Counted from the first letter of the stretch, positions 10,735 through 22,075 are shown. The stretch is DNA of 64,000 nucleotides from Psococerastis gibbosa (GCA_963971405.1 OZ020488.1:20355089-20419088), one strand, 5' to 3'. The notes: generated from the sequence alone by a model not told the origin. Program-made: numbers and translations.

Positions 10735-10947
10735 ATGGTATAGTCCACGCAAAATGAGGAAAATGTGGACATGGAATGTCTTGATCCTGTGCAACACTGT
10801 AAAATTATTCTTTGCACAATTTTTGTTATGCCTTGCATCCAATGCAACATGGTAACACAAAATGGTGCAAAGAATATTTTTACAGTGTTGCACAGGATGA
10901 AAACATTCCATGTCCATACTTTTCTCATTTTGCGTGGACTATACCAT
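10735..10947. mobile_element. 213-bp foldback element
   Basis: The ends ATGGTATAGTCCACGC and GCGTGGACTATACCAT are exact inverses. The arms of about 100 bp match with few differences and share GGACATGGAATGT, ATCCTGTGCAACACTGTAAAA and TTCTTTGCAC. The loop is only a few bases. If the element starts at TAGTCC it is flanked by TA on both sides, as for a Tc1/mariner-type MITE, but I found no partner transposon. Similar peptides on both strands here are a by-product of the palindrome. Confidence 0.85.
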
Positions 10948-11401
10948 GGCGAGAAAAATTCATTCTCAATTAATCTGGCTAGCAAGAGCCCCCATTATGC
11001 ATTTCTATTTGAACATATGACTGTAAGCTACTATAGTAACAAACAAATTTTAGTGATGATAATATAGAAGCCTTAAATTAATATCGGATTTTAATTAGTA
11101 AGATTAGCTATGGCAGCACAATAATCCCAACCTATTATCAGGATAAACGTGTTTCTAAGGTTTCACTGTCACAAAGTTGAAAGAAAAAAAAAAACCATAC
11201 ATGAACATGAGTTTTACATTGTGTCACCCCGCCACCACAAGCGTTGACTGAAAGTATGTTCATTCGAACAATATATGGCAGAGTCCGAACCTTTACAAAA
11301 ATAGAAAGGAGAATGAAGAAAGAAAATTGTCTTTATTTTCCATATGGGCGAATTTTGGTCCTTTCGGCCCACTCTTACAATAGGTAGTTGAATGAAATTC
11401 A
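10948..11401. other. Unassigned DNA
   Basis: Nothing recognised. Confidence 0.5.
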
Positions 11402-11675
11402 TAGGATATGTTGAGAAGTGGTGCGGACTCTCACCAGAAAGGCGCAAATTCCACCGACCTCGATAGTGATATTGACGTGCTAGCAGACATTTTTAGACTG
11501 TCTTTAATGTCTGCTACCACGTCAATATCACTATCACTATCGAGGTCGGTGGAATTTGCGCCAAAGGTAGTGAGTCCCACACTTGCTACATTTTCTACAG
11601 GCGGTCCCGCGCCTTCATAGTTGAGTGTAAGTGAGGGCTCTATAGCCCTAACTCCGCTATTAATGAAAAAAGGGC
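11402..11675 (+). mobile_element. tRNA-derived SINE (family 1), copy 2, split by a hairpin element
   Basis: The head (GAGAAGTGGTGCGGACTCTCACC) and the body (GAGTCCCACACTTGCTACATTTTC, GGCGGTCCCGCGCC, GAGGGCTCTATAGCCCTAACTCCGC) belong to the SINE. A 122-bp hairpin sits between the A and B boxes. The body also lacks part of the middle segment. With its promoter boxes pushed apart and the B box weak, this copy is unlikely to be transcribed by Pol III. Confidence 0.85.
11441..11562. mobile_element. GGCGC hairpin MITE, copy 1
   Basis: The ends GGCGCAAATTCCACCGACC and GGTCGGTGGAATTTGCGCC are exact inverses. The arms meet at a small loop in the AGACTGTCTTTA region, so the whole element is one hairpin. 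AAA flanks both sides, and alignment with intact SINE copies shows this is a 3-bp duplication of SINE sequence. The second copy at 14541-14657 has TTA on both sides. The GG start, hairpin form and 3-bp AT-only duplication fit a PIF/Harbinger-type MITE. Confidence 0.85.
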
Positions 11676-14540
11676 ATGGTACGGGTATATCCATCACTGA
11701 ACCATTAGCAGTTCTTTTTTAAGTAGACCAATCTGCGCGAAGCCTAACTTACGGATGTTGTGTCCACATTCGAACATTCTATTGTAAAATCTTTGGGGTT
11801 ATCTCCACCAAGACGCTGATCTTATTAAAAGCGGCAAGTGATGGAGCATTGCTGGAAGGTGAACAATGAATGGATATGACAAGTACCAAGGCCCAACAGG
11901 TCACGATGTCCCTTTACACCGTGCCTTATCTGTCCAGAACAGCCGATAACATGAAGAGAGAGGAGTTATTATTTGCCGCCATGTCACAATAACGCGTCAG
12001 GCGTACTGGAATGTGGGAGCAGTTGTGAAAAATGCCTCGTTCACAATTGACAAAGCTTCCTGTGCCAAGCTAGTGCCTTCCATACCTGGTGACCAGAGTA
12101 TACCACAAAATAACGGCCTGGCAGCAAGATAATAAGACATAAAAAGGAACAAGGAGCGACTTTTTCCTTTAACGTGCGTCGCAAATACACAAGTCATTGG
12201 AAGCAGAAAATGTAGTCAGTGTGGAACACTGGTGCTACTGTGAAGAGAACGCACGTATACTGTAACCTACAGTACTTTGATTAAAATTACACTACACAGT
12301 AATTAAATTTCATGGCCATAACTTCAAACAGTTAAAAAGTATACAATAAAACTGTATTATTATTTACTTACCGCGAACCCTGCTTCCCTTTACCCCTAAC
12401 CAACTTAACGACAGTTTTTATGGGAAAATGTTTCAAAGCAAAGTTATGAGCTTTTTAGGACACATAGCATGCCTTTTAAATGGATCCAATACTGTAGCCA
12501 ATTAATTTTTTTTATTTTTTCATACTCATCCCCCTCTTCTAACCACCTTTCTTGGTTGCTTTTACCAACCATGGGGACTTGACCGACAAATTTTAATTAA
12601 AACCGATTATATTAGATATTTTATAGAATGTTAGACTAAACTAATAGCAAACTTAATGAGGGAGTGGAATGACCACTAAGAATAATCATGCATACAACAT
12701 TAATCATGGTCACTGCCCCCCCCCCCCGGTAACTTGCCGATATAATTGATATGATAGTTGAGATGGGCGGTAAATCAGCTTTGCCATCTTTCTCAACTAA
12801 TATAGAAAATAGAGCAATACTGATGTTATTGTTCTAAGATCGCACTGATATCACAGATAGCTTCCTCTAAGCTGTTTTTTTTTTTTTTCAATACATTTTG
12901 GGAAGTCTTTAACAACAATTCCACTCTCAATTCAATTCATTAGAAAAATTTCAAAATAGAAGAAACCATGCAGTACAGAATCTATAATAATCACTCACAC
13001 TGTGGCCTAGCAAGGTCTCCCTTCTGCCACGTGCTATATGTGTGGGTGTGCTCATTTGGATTTTATGTCTCCCACACATCCCGTTTCAAGATATGAAATA
13101 TATTGTAATATGCATCTACGAGTATAGATAAGACTGGCATAATGCAGTGGGGCCAACCAGTCTAGTAACTAGCTGAGTGGGAGAAAGTAGGTACATTGAA
13201 GATCAAGGCCTACGCAGAGAGGTTTAAGCTGATCAGATGGGAGAGACAGATAGGAGAAGAATGAAGATAATATCTGAGCTCCATTGAAATCTAGCTTCAA
13301 TATCGGGATAATTGCAGGACTGAGTGCCTCATCAGGCGAGACTTGAAGAACCGATAGCTTCTACCTTCTGCAGTTTTGCCTATCTAGTTAAACGGATCCA
13401 ACCTCCGATATAGCAGCTTCGAGAATAGCATTTTACCATTTTCCAAGTTTAAGGATTACAAATTCATTAGTTTAGTAGTTAAAAAAAAAATACGACTGTT
13501 TTTGTCCTACAAGTTTTGCTGTTAATCATTAAGGCGATACACCAATTCGCAACAAAGATGAAGACGTATGTGTAAAGTAAAATAGTTCAAGTTACCATGT
13601 ACCACTAAAACAATTAAAAGAATAGTTCATTGTTGGCACAATAGTCTTTTAAAATAACAAATTAACACGGTAGCAGGGTCTCACGGTTAGTGAACATTGA
13701 CAATGCTGCACGTTGTATTTCACCACTAGTTTTTACGATGGAGTGAAAGTATTACAGATTAATTTATGAAACAATCAAATATTGTGTTGGGACCCGGAGG
13801 ATTTCCTAATTACACATTTTAAAACACTACATTAACCCTCTCAGCAACAATGGAATATGTCATGGCAAGGTCAACACACAAAGGAAAACTACCAAAAATT
13901 TTCACATCATCGACACGGTTGTAGCTATCATCTGTAGTAACGGCAGGTGGGTCCGGTGGCTCTCGACATCCACAACGCTTTCCGTTTTCACCTACAGGTG
14001 CGGTGTACTCAGTGTTAATTTTCCCACAAAGATTTATTACTATTTCTGATGTAAACCGTTCTATATATAACATTTATGGCGCATGGTACGAGATGGGTCC
14101 CCGTACTTACATTAGTAGCCGAAATTGCCGCGTGGCAATTGATGGCGGCGGGAAACGGCAACCCTGCTTGTATGTGTTTTAATTTTTTAATTCGACCTAC
14201 TAGTGTGCAAAAACTAAAAAGTGGCATTTTCAGGAGGGTTTCCTGCGATCAATTTCAAAACACACCTTTAGCCAGCTAAAGTAGGTACTGGCCAATCACG
14301 GCTAAGTAGAAGTTCCAGGACATACTTAGCATACGCACATGTAAAATCTAGGATGTGCATACGTAATACATACAACTACTCGTATGATTACCAAAACCCG
14401 ATACTGTAGTATAGCGTATTGGTATAAATAAGTGGATCTATTTCAAAGTCAATCTCGTGAGTTACGATATATTGTATATACGATACCTATTTACCTAGGT
14501 TGCTAGGTATAGGGTTATAAAGCGAAAGTGAGAATCCTTA
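11676..14540. other. Unassigned DNA
   Basis: Contains a C run at 12716-12727 and a T run near 12878-12891. An open stretch near 13172-13265 encodes a short charged peptide on the plus strand but has no family I recognise. I see no gene. Confidence 0.5.
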
Positions 14541-14657
14541 GGCGCATATAAATGTGGTATTGACGTGGTAGCAGACATTAAAGACAGTCTAAAAGTGTCT
14601 GCTACCACGTCAATACCACATATACTATTGACTACTGACGTAGGTGGAATAAGCGCC
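14541..14657. mobile_element. GGCGC hairpin MITE, copy 2
   Basis: It is flanked by TTA on both sides (14538-14540 and 14658-14660). It shares GACGTGGTAGCAGACA, AGACTGTCTTTA (reversed) and GGCGC ends with copy 1. The left arm lacks about 25 bp that are present in the right arm (TATTGACTACTGACGTAGG), so the hairpin is lopsided. Confidence 0.85.
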
Positions 14658-14660
14658 TTA

Positions 14661-15468
14661 TCACTACCTTACCTGTGATGGAAAGAAAACATGTAGTGAA
14701 CTGGAATCCATAAAATGAAGATGATCCATCATCAACTATCAAATGTGCACCAGTAAAGAATGAACAACTTGTTAAGCTAACCAAGTTTCAATTGGAACGT
14801 GATCAGTGTTTTGATTTCATTGCATATGCAAAGAATAATCCGCAAAGTCGTAAACTCCGGATAGACCTCGTTATCATTCCAAGATGTGTGGAATACTTAA
14901 TGAGACTTACTCCTTATTAAACTCAGCAAGTCAATTTACTTTGTATAGTTTACTTTATCGTGTGTTTTACAACGTTATACAGTTTATGTTTAATTAGAAG
15001 TAGATGGATACAATATAAAGCCATCAATTTTTTTATGCAGACTCCTAAGAGAATTGAAATAATTTTATAACCGAAAATAGGATAATAATGATTTCGGATT
15101 GGTATAACAATATATCGTAAATAAAGTAGCTCATTAAATTTGCTCGGAGGAATTGGGTTAATTAATTCTATGCGTTGAGAAGGATATCGAGTAATAAATT
15201 TTATTATAATGCTCTTATAACGTGAAATAATTAAGTTCTTACAACTGGTCCCTTTAAGTCTTTGTTTTTTGCTCATAAACTCACTTTTAACACAAAAACT
15301 AAATATAAACTCAGTACAGGCTAGTTTAAACACACAGGTCTACATTATACAAATAGAATATTATATATACTACAACTACTTTGTTTTTTTTAATTTATAG
15401 GCGCGAGACTCTTCCGAGTATTTGCGCCGGTCGGTGTGTGTGTGTGCGCAGAGGTGCACTACTACTAT
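14661..15468. other. Unassigned AT-rich DNA
   Basis: A (GT)n stretch lies at about 15433-15446, just before the second long-TIR element. A 127-codon minus-strand ORF (14950-15333) is low-complexity and Lys/Ile-rich and is probably chance. Confidence 0.5.
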
Positions 15469-17465
15469 TAGTCCGGTCAATTTAGACATTCGAAGTTACA
15501 TAAAGTCCCAACAAGCTGAATTTCTGTGAAGTTGTTCAAAACATAATTACAAACAATGTCTAGAAGTTCCCCATCATTCCCCTGTAAGGAAAAAATTTAA
15601 TTCAAGGTCAAAGGTAAAAAAAAATGAGTTTTTCGCGATTTTCAGCAAAACGGTAAGTTTTATCATAAAAGTACCTTCGACAAAAATTGTAGATCATAAA
15701 ATTATCTATAAAAAATGTATTCATACTTTTTTCTTACAAGCCACCGTTTCTGAGATATAACGATTCTAAAAGTTATAAAAGTTGTTATCGTCATAATATG
15801 CACTAATATGCACTAATATGTACTATACCTATGAGGTAGTGTACTTAGCGCGTTTTTGTTAACGTGGTTTCCCCAGTAGGCCTACTCCACGGGTCAGTTG
15901 TGATCCTGTTTAATGTAAAACTATTGCAAAATAACGGAAATTTTCAAAGATTGGGAAAGATAAAAGCGATGTAAATGAAAAAAAAGTGTTGAAGTTTATT
16001 CATCTCATTCGTAAGTTTCAAATTCTTGTTCTTCTTCTCCTGCTTCTTCATCATCTTCATTTTGGATGCAAGTAAATTGCGTCAATAGCGATGTATCGCA
16101 TGATACTTCGTCGGAGTCAAACGAATCCTCCATTGTTTGTGATTCAATATTAGAGCACGACCGGCCTTGACAATTTGTGCATGCCAAAGAACAAGACAGT
16201 CCGACTTTTTTGCAACCACATTTAGCACTGCATCCCTTTTTGCAGTTGCAAAAAATAATGTTTAGCAGTTTTTTCGGCGCAGGTGGAAGTAAAGTTTGAA
16301 CTGGCTCTAATATATTGTTGACCAACTTCCAACCCCAGTTTGTAGGGTCTAGCTGATAACCAAGCCACACTTGAACTTGGTAATATACTCGAAAAAGATG
16401 TTGGTGAGCAGCAAAGTTGGAGGAAGGCAAGCTAATTGAACTTGTTTTTTATTTTTAGTATTTTTAACGAAACATGCATATCGATGTTTATCTAAACAGG
16501 TAGTTTTTTTAGGAGCTCCGTACATAGAAAGAAGAAAGCGGATGCCGTTGGTAATAACTTCTTGTTGAGTTGAATCACTTTTTTTAAAAACTTCAGCACA
16601 TTGAATTAAATCTTGTTTTTCAAACATTTTGAAAACTGCTGTTTTACCCCTCCTGTAAAATGCAGATGTCGTATCACAGCCAGTTATTGCGTGTAAAAAT
16701 AGTACATGATCTTTACACTTTACAAAAGTAAATAAACTTTTTGATGAATATATATATGATTGATGCTGAGCTTTTCCTGGTTTTAAGAAAAAAATAGTTT
16801 TTTCAGTTGGCGTTCGAGCAGTGAGTAATACAAGTAAGTCAACATCTTCACCAACAACAATAGTTGTATTTGTCAAATTGAATTGCTCTATTGCTGTTTC
16901 AATAATCAATACATCAGCATCATTATTAGCTTGTTTTACCAATATATTTTCAGCCGTAAACTTTTCTTTCAACATTGAAATGAACCGAGACTTGTTGTGG
17001 GTATTAGTAAGAAATTTCTGTTGACTGGTTGGGACTGTCATAAGTTCATCAAATAAAATATTTAAACATTAAATATATATAAAATTTTATAACTCTAGAT
17101 GTATATACGTGGCGTACTCATGCATATTATGACGATAACAACTTTTATAACTTTTAGAATCGTTATATCTCAGAAACGGTGGCTCGTAAGAAAAAAAAGT
17201 ATTGATACATTTTTTATAGATAATTTTATGATCTACAATTTTTGTCTGAGGTACTTTTATGATAAAACTTACCGTTTTGCTGAAAATCGCGAAAAACTCA
17301 TTTTTTTGACCTTTGACCTTGAATTAATTTTTTTCCTTACAGGGGAATGATGGGGAACTTCCAGACATTGTTTATAATTATGTTTTGAACAACTTCACAA
17401 AAATTCAGCTTGTTGGGACTTTATGTTACTTCACTCTCATTTTTTGGTCTAAATTGACCGGACTA
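15469..17465 (-). mobile_element. Long-TIR nuclease transposon, copy 2, inverted
   Basis: Borders are TA-GTCCGGTCAA at 15469 and TTGACCGGAC-TA at 17465. The inverted repeats are 15471-15802 and 17121-17463. The orientation is opposite to copy 1, and the two copies are about 12.3 kb apart. Just inside the lower arm, ATATGCACTA is tandemly repeated, which copy 1 lacks. Flanks are unrelated to those of copy 1, confirming the ends. A/T-only surroundings and the shared TA suggest TA targets. Confidence 0.9.
16005..17041 (-). pseudogene. Element-encoded XPG/FEN-like nuclease, copy 2, frameshifted
   Basis: The frame starts at the ATG complementary to 17039-17041 and matches copy 1 through HAITGCDTTSAF and on past the position where copy 1 has its stop, which here is Gln. 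About 4 bp (CAGT in copy 1) are missing after LPPT, shifting the frame at about residue 208. The Cys-rich cluster and acidic tail are then open in another frame (16005-16430). The acidic tail is shorter than in copy 1 (EDDEEAGEEEQEFETYE), a change of whole GAA/GAT codons. The upstream truncation is the same as in copy 1. Confidence 0.8.
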
Positions 17466-18224
17466 TATAATAAGAAAAGAAAATACAGAGTGAGAGTAGC
17501 GCCAGGGCGGTAAAACTCGCCAATAAAGACCTTTTTCATTCTACTGTTTTACATTATGAAAGAAATAGCCTGGCAAGAACAAAACGTCCACACACACCAG
17601 AGTGAACGGCGACTAATATTATCCAATATTCCATTGGAGACAATATTTTGACTTAACGAAAAAAAAATCAGCGAAGAAAGATATAGTAGACGTCGTGCGG
17701 TGCAGCAGCTAGTGACGGATTCAGTCTTTTTCGACCCGAATTTTCGGCAAGACCGAACAGAAACCGACCAAACCGAACAGGATCGAAAAAATCAGCAGAC
17801 TGGACAGTTCGGTCCCGGCAGTCCCGGACGGCCAATCACCAGCAGCAGCTCATAAGACGACAATAAAATGGCTAAATGTCTCACTATAAGGTAGAGGTGT
17901 GGGACAAAACAATGGAGATAGCATTAGAAAGTCATGTCAAGCGCAAACCGTGGGCGGGCAAGTAAATCACCCATCTAGCTCATTGCTTTGCCCATGCCAT
18001 TCCGAGATTTACACTTAGCCTCATTCGCAGTGACAGATGGCGTGATTGGAGCAGCTGTGGCTAAGTCCAACATGGGGTAGCTGTACTATCGTATAATTCA
18101 CCTTGTTTTGGACAAACACTACATCTGAACCTATTGCAGAACCTGTCGATGACCAGTTTACATTAAAACCAGTCCATGTACTTTATATTAAGTTATTTCC
18201 CTCCATTTGCAACATAAAAGAATT
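17466..18224. other. Unassigned DNA
   Basis: Contains a local ACCGAAC/ACCGACC-rich stretch near 17750-17790. No gene or repeat recognised. Confidence 0.5.
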
Positions 18225-18540
18225 TCACAGGCTTCTTCTTCTTCTTTAAATGCCTCTTCCATCTAAGATTGGCAATCATCATGGCAATTTGTACCTTGGA
18301 GACTGTTGCTCTGAAAGGGAAGTCGTGCTCTTGCCAAACCACCGCCTCAAGTTTTCCAACCAGGATGTTCTTCTTCTGCCGGGAGCCCTCAGTCGTTCAT
18401 CACATGGCCGAAGTATGTTAGTTTCCGTTTCTTAACTGCCAGCAGCAACTCTGCTTCTGTATACATTCGCCTCAGGACCTCAGCATCAGGGACACGATTT
18501 CTCCAGGATATGCGCAGAATTAGTCTGTATACCCACATTA
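18225..18540 (-). pseudogene. LINE 3' end fragment (reverse transcriptase C-terminus)
   Basis: Read on the minus strand it gives RLILRISWRNRVPDAEVLRR, then KKRKLTYFGHVM. After a gap it gives GRRRTSWLENLRRWFGK and, one frame over, LFRATVSKVQIAMMIANLR. These are the typical closing motifs of arthropod non-LTR retrotransposon polymerases. It ends in a (GAA)n tail (CTTCTTCTTCTTC on the plus strand at 18232-18246). About 25 residues are missing after GHVM, and there is at least one frameshift. The short tail repeat and truncation at the 5' side fit normal LINE insertion. The apparent 61-codon plus-strand ORF here is antisense to it. Confidence 0.8.
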
Positions 18541-19135
18541 CAAATGCACTGATTCTGTTCTACATAGCTGTTGCCACCACCAAATAGAAGGATTGTGAAC
18601 ACATAATATTTCAACATTCTCAATCGAAGGCATTGGCCATATACAGAAAACAAACATTTCGATTGCTTTGTAACAATTAGTCGAACAATGAAACGGCGAG
18701 TGTTTAGGACCACACGGTTGTAGTGAAACAGGTACTTACTGTACATGTTTTTAGGTATTCCATAACCGTCCCTCATGTTCTCATCGCTACCTATATCCAC
18801 CCTTGAGCCTGATTAGATAAGACGGCGTAAAATTGAGAAATACCTTAATAACCCCAGCTAGACTTTCACGTCATGTTCCCACAAGATCAGGTGCATTTCC
18901 CTTCGTTGCTTCCTCGATAAAAAAAAGAAGCCCGAGGACTGGTCACACCCCTCTTCGTAATTGACTGTATTTGCACAGTAATCGCGGCGGTAGCCTGTCT
19001 CATGTCCATCTCAGTACCGGCTACAATGTCAATGTCGGCAGTTTTACGGGCCTCATTCCCTGCCGCCCAGATCCAGTAAGACGGGCAAAACACCAAAATA
19101 TTAAGATTCTTCAAGTTAAAAATAAATTCATCTAT
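18541..19135. other. Unassigned DNA
   Basis: The part near 18890-19090 is open on both strands for 75-88 codons and relatively GC-rich, but the peptides are not recognisable. Confidence 0.4.
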
Positions 19136-19334
19136 GGTGAAGCAGTAGAAACAGGGCGGATAGGCCGTGGTCGATCTGAAAGAGGACTTCCAAACGTTTC
19201 GTCAACATCTGCGGTCGACATCAGTGGCACTGCATAGAATTCTAAGATTGTACCTCGGAGGCTCCACAGCAACTTTGCTCTGTAATTCTTCTGCTTCAAC
19301 ACTTTACTCCGGCCGTAAAAGTCTCTGTAATTAT
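19136..19334 (-). repeat. Hammerhead-like repeat, copy 2
   Basis: Reverse-complemented it reads TTACGGCCGGAGT, GGAGCCTCCGAGGTACAA, CCACTGATGTCGACCGCAG, GATGTTGACGAAACGTTTGG, ACCACGGCC and ends TTTCTACTGCTTCACC. In this copy GTCGAC and GTTGAC can pair over six base pairs beside the GAAA. The core CTGATG is two bases shorter than in copy 1. GAAGCAG at one end and CTGCTTC at the other form the short terminal inverse, as in copy 1. Confidence 0.65.
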
Positions 19335-20032
19335 ATAATTCATTCATTGGTTTACCTAGATTTTCATCAAAGAAAAGTCAATAGCAGATTGGAAATTACA
19401 ATAATGAAGATGGATATGAAGTAAATTTTAAAGACAGCTCCGTTTAGGGGAACTTAACTATGATCATAATAATGTGAACACAGCACCAAATACTAAAACA
19501 GGCGTTACAAATAAAACCCGGACAGGTAAGTAGCAAAATAGAAAATCTGGCTGAAGCCATCGTGTGAAGGACAAGGAGGTCAAACGTAAAGGGTGAAAAA
19601 AAAACGAGCAGTCGGGACGGAAGGAGCAAAACCTCAAACCGTAAGTATCAAGGGGGGAGGGGGGGGAGGGGAGGGGGGGCAGTAGAAGATGATGAGGGTA
19701 CCCAAAGGGTAAGAGAGGGTGGGAGGCAGGAAGACAGAAGGAGATGGAAGGCACTTTGCGAGTTGCTCGGTCTCCAGGGTCGAGGGCGGCGACAGCTTAT
19801 TTCATTTACATTAACCAATATCGAATTTCCCGTGAACCGAGTAAAAAATATTACATTCGCCTCCTGCACCTCCTCTACCATCCACCCAATTCCTCTTCCT
19901 AGCAGGGCAGGGCCGTGGTTAAGGGGTGGTGTCCAGTATCAACAATAGCAACAATTACTTAGCATATAATAATAATGTCCTGAAGGACTTTTTAAGAGCC
20001 TAGACCTGTTGGTCCCTTGTCCAATGCCAACT
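19335..20032. other. Unassigned DNA with a G-rich tract
   Basis: The G-rich tract is at 19652-19679. Overlapping ORFs of 77-96 codons here come from the purine-rich strand bias rather than from a recognisable protein. Confidence 0.5.
19652..19679 (+). repeat. G-rich tract with quadruplex potential
   Basis: Four runs of four to eight G separated by single A residues (GGGGGGAGGGGGGGGAGGGG and onward) meet the usual pattern for a stable G-quadruplex with one-base loops. Purine-rich sequence continues for about 80 bp. Confidence 0.8.
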
Positions 20033-20218
20033 CGACTTCGATGGCCAGGTGGTAGCGTGCTTGTACTTGTGCGAGTCTCTACTCGCCATGCGATCGGAGA
20101 CGTGTCGTAACTCGACACAAGTACCTATTAGGTAACTTAGTGAGGCGACTGAAGAGGTCAATTGGATACAATCATTGAATTGTTTGTATGCGATTAACCT
20201 TAAAAAAAAAAAAAAAAA
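20033..20218 (+). mobile_element. Poly-A SINE-like repeat (family 2), copy 1
   Basis: The shared unit starts near CGATGGCCAGGTGGTAGCG and runs through ATGCGATCGGAGACGTGTCG, CACAAGTACCTATTAGGTAA and GAGGCGACTGAAGAGGTCAA to a 16-A tail. The reversed copy at 53082-53266 is about 95% alike by eye. GGCCAGGTGGTAGCG resembles a tRNA A box, but no good B box is present. The A tail points to LINE-driven copying. Confidence 0.75.
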
Positions 20219-21673
20219 CTACCCTATGGATATCGGACATCCGTATGCATTTTTGGTCTTTATCAAACTGGGATACGTCCTCAATGACAACACCTGCTAC
20301 ACGCGATAATGGACATCAGCATTGACGTAATGCAACAGCATGACTTAACCCAGTGCAGATGCGAGTATGAGATACTTAGCATATAAACTAATAATTTTCA
20401 GGGCCCATCCCGGGTCACGGCATAACGGACCCATAAAGCGTAATTTCAATGTTTTCCTATTTCAGATAAGACAAATAAATTTGCTTGCGCTTCCTACAAG
20501 AAAGATTTGCTTCAATTATGAATATGAGAGAATGTATGTTTGATATTAGTACCAAACCATAATTTTTCGCATTTCATATTTTTACAATGACGTTGCGGTG
20601 GGACAGGATAAAGAAATTACAGACAAACCTCATATCTGTATAAAATGCCATACCATCATGGTTTAGCCTCCATGCGTAAGATGGAGCCATTAAAATTAGC
20701 CGCTAACTCCTAACATGGAGTTTATTTCCTTTCACTAAGAACTTCTTCCTGAAGAAGCTACGCAAATTTAACGAGGGTACATATGCAATAGGATAGAATT
20801 GAAAATTTTCATAAGCAACTTCAATTGCAATATCAATAAACTTAGTTTTATTTCCCATTGACAAGAACATGTTATAAGCAATGGTGCTGAGGAACCTAGG
20901 CACGCCCCTGTCGCCAGGCTGACTTCCACTACATGTACGTATATGCCAGCTGCTGCAAATAAAACAATAAGCAATATCGTATACCTGTCAATATCCCTCA
21001 AAATTAATACGAAGGCGAAGCATTTTACCGTGGTTGCCCAGCTCAGCAGCAACATTGTATGTATCAATAGACAAGTAGCACTTTTGGGTTTCTTTTTAGA
21101 TATTTTATTTACTATTGTAGTAGCATTACGCTTGAATTTAATATGGGTGCTCATTTACCTTTGGTAAAATGAGAGAAGTCTAGGAAAATATAAAAAGAGA
21201 CTTTTGATATAAATAATATTTCCACTATTTTGTATGTTTATTTATTTACTTACTATTTTTATTAATATTTTCCAACACGTTTTCAAATGACAATTTTAGT
21301 CATTTCTACGGAAACAGTTAGAAAATGGGAAAAATAATAAATTCAATTGTATTATTTAAAAGTTTATTTTTGAGAAGCCACGTGAACCAAAATGTTAATT
21401 TAGTGCTTACAGGGACACCAGAGAATCGCAAGAAATGAGCATAAATGACTAACATAAAAAAGGATCCATTAACAATCCAAACTCTACAAAAATATTTATA
21501 ATATAAATAAGTAAATATGACGTAACCATTAAGAGCATGTGGAATGTAGATATTGGTATTTATATTTTTTGGTGTGAAATTATTTAATGAACTCGACGGA
21601 GGACAAAAATTTCACGCATTGTAAAGTTCATGTTCAAGTTTATGCAATGAATTATGTATGAAGTAATCTTCTT
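20219..21673. other. Unassigned AT-rich DNA
   Basis: Overlapping ORFs on both strands at 20703-21167 (66-128 codons) have hydrophobic, low-complexity peptides that I do not recognise. Confidence 0.5.
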
Positions 21674-21830
21674 AAATAAATAAATGAAAAAGTACTTTTT
21701 TGTTCTATTACTAAGCCAACCTAGCGGAGTTAGGACTATAAAGCCCTCTCTTACACTAAACTAGGAAGGCCCGGGACCGCCTGCTTCACATGCCCTCCGA
21801 AGCATGGCCAGAAAATGTAAGAAGTGTAGG
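21674..21830 (-). mobile_element. tRNA-derived SINE (family 1), copy 3, 5'-truncated
   Basis: It holds the tail and body only (AAATAAATAAATGA, GCCAACCTAGCGGAGTTAGG, GGCCCGGGACCGCCTGCTTC, CATGGCCAGAAAATGTAAG). The tRNA-like head is missing. It lies head-to-head with the complete copy 46 bp away. Confidence 0.85.
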
Positions 21831-21875
21831 AGATGTGTGGTTATACAGTAAATTACAAATTTAAGCAGACATTAA

Positions 21876-22075
21876 GGACATGTAGCGTAGTGGTACGGAC
21901 TATGACTTTCACCCGAAAGGTTGTTGGTTCGAGTCCCACACTGGCTACATTTTCGGGTCATGCTTTGGAGGGCATGTAAAGCAGGCGGTCCCGGGCTTTC
22001 CTTGTTGAGTGTGAGAGAGGGCTTTTAGCCCTGACTCCACTAGGTTGGCTTAGTAATAGAAACAATAAAAAGTCC

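Noticed and set aside
10554-11067. Similar peptides on both strands
   Set aside because: They are produced by the palindrome at 10735-10947.
18250-18435. Plus-strand ORF resembling one at 28734-28961 (minus)
   Set aside because: Both are antisense to LINE 3' ends, so the likeness comes from the LINE.
21876-21950. tRNA-Glu gene
   Set aside because: Boxes and anticodon loop fit but the acceptor stem does not pair, and the unit is repeated with a SINE body and tail.
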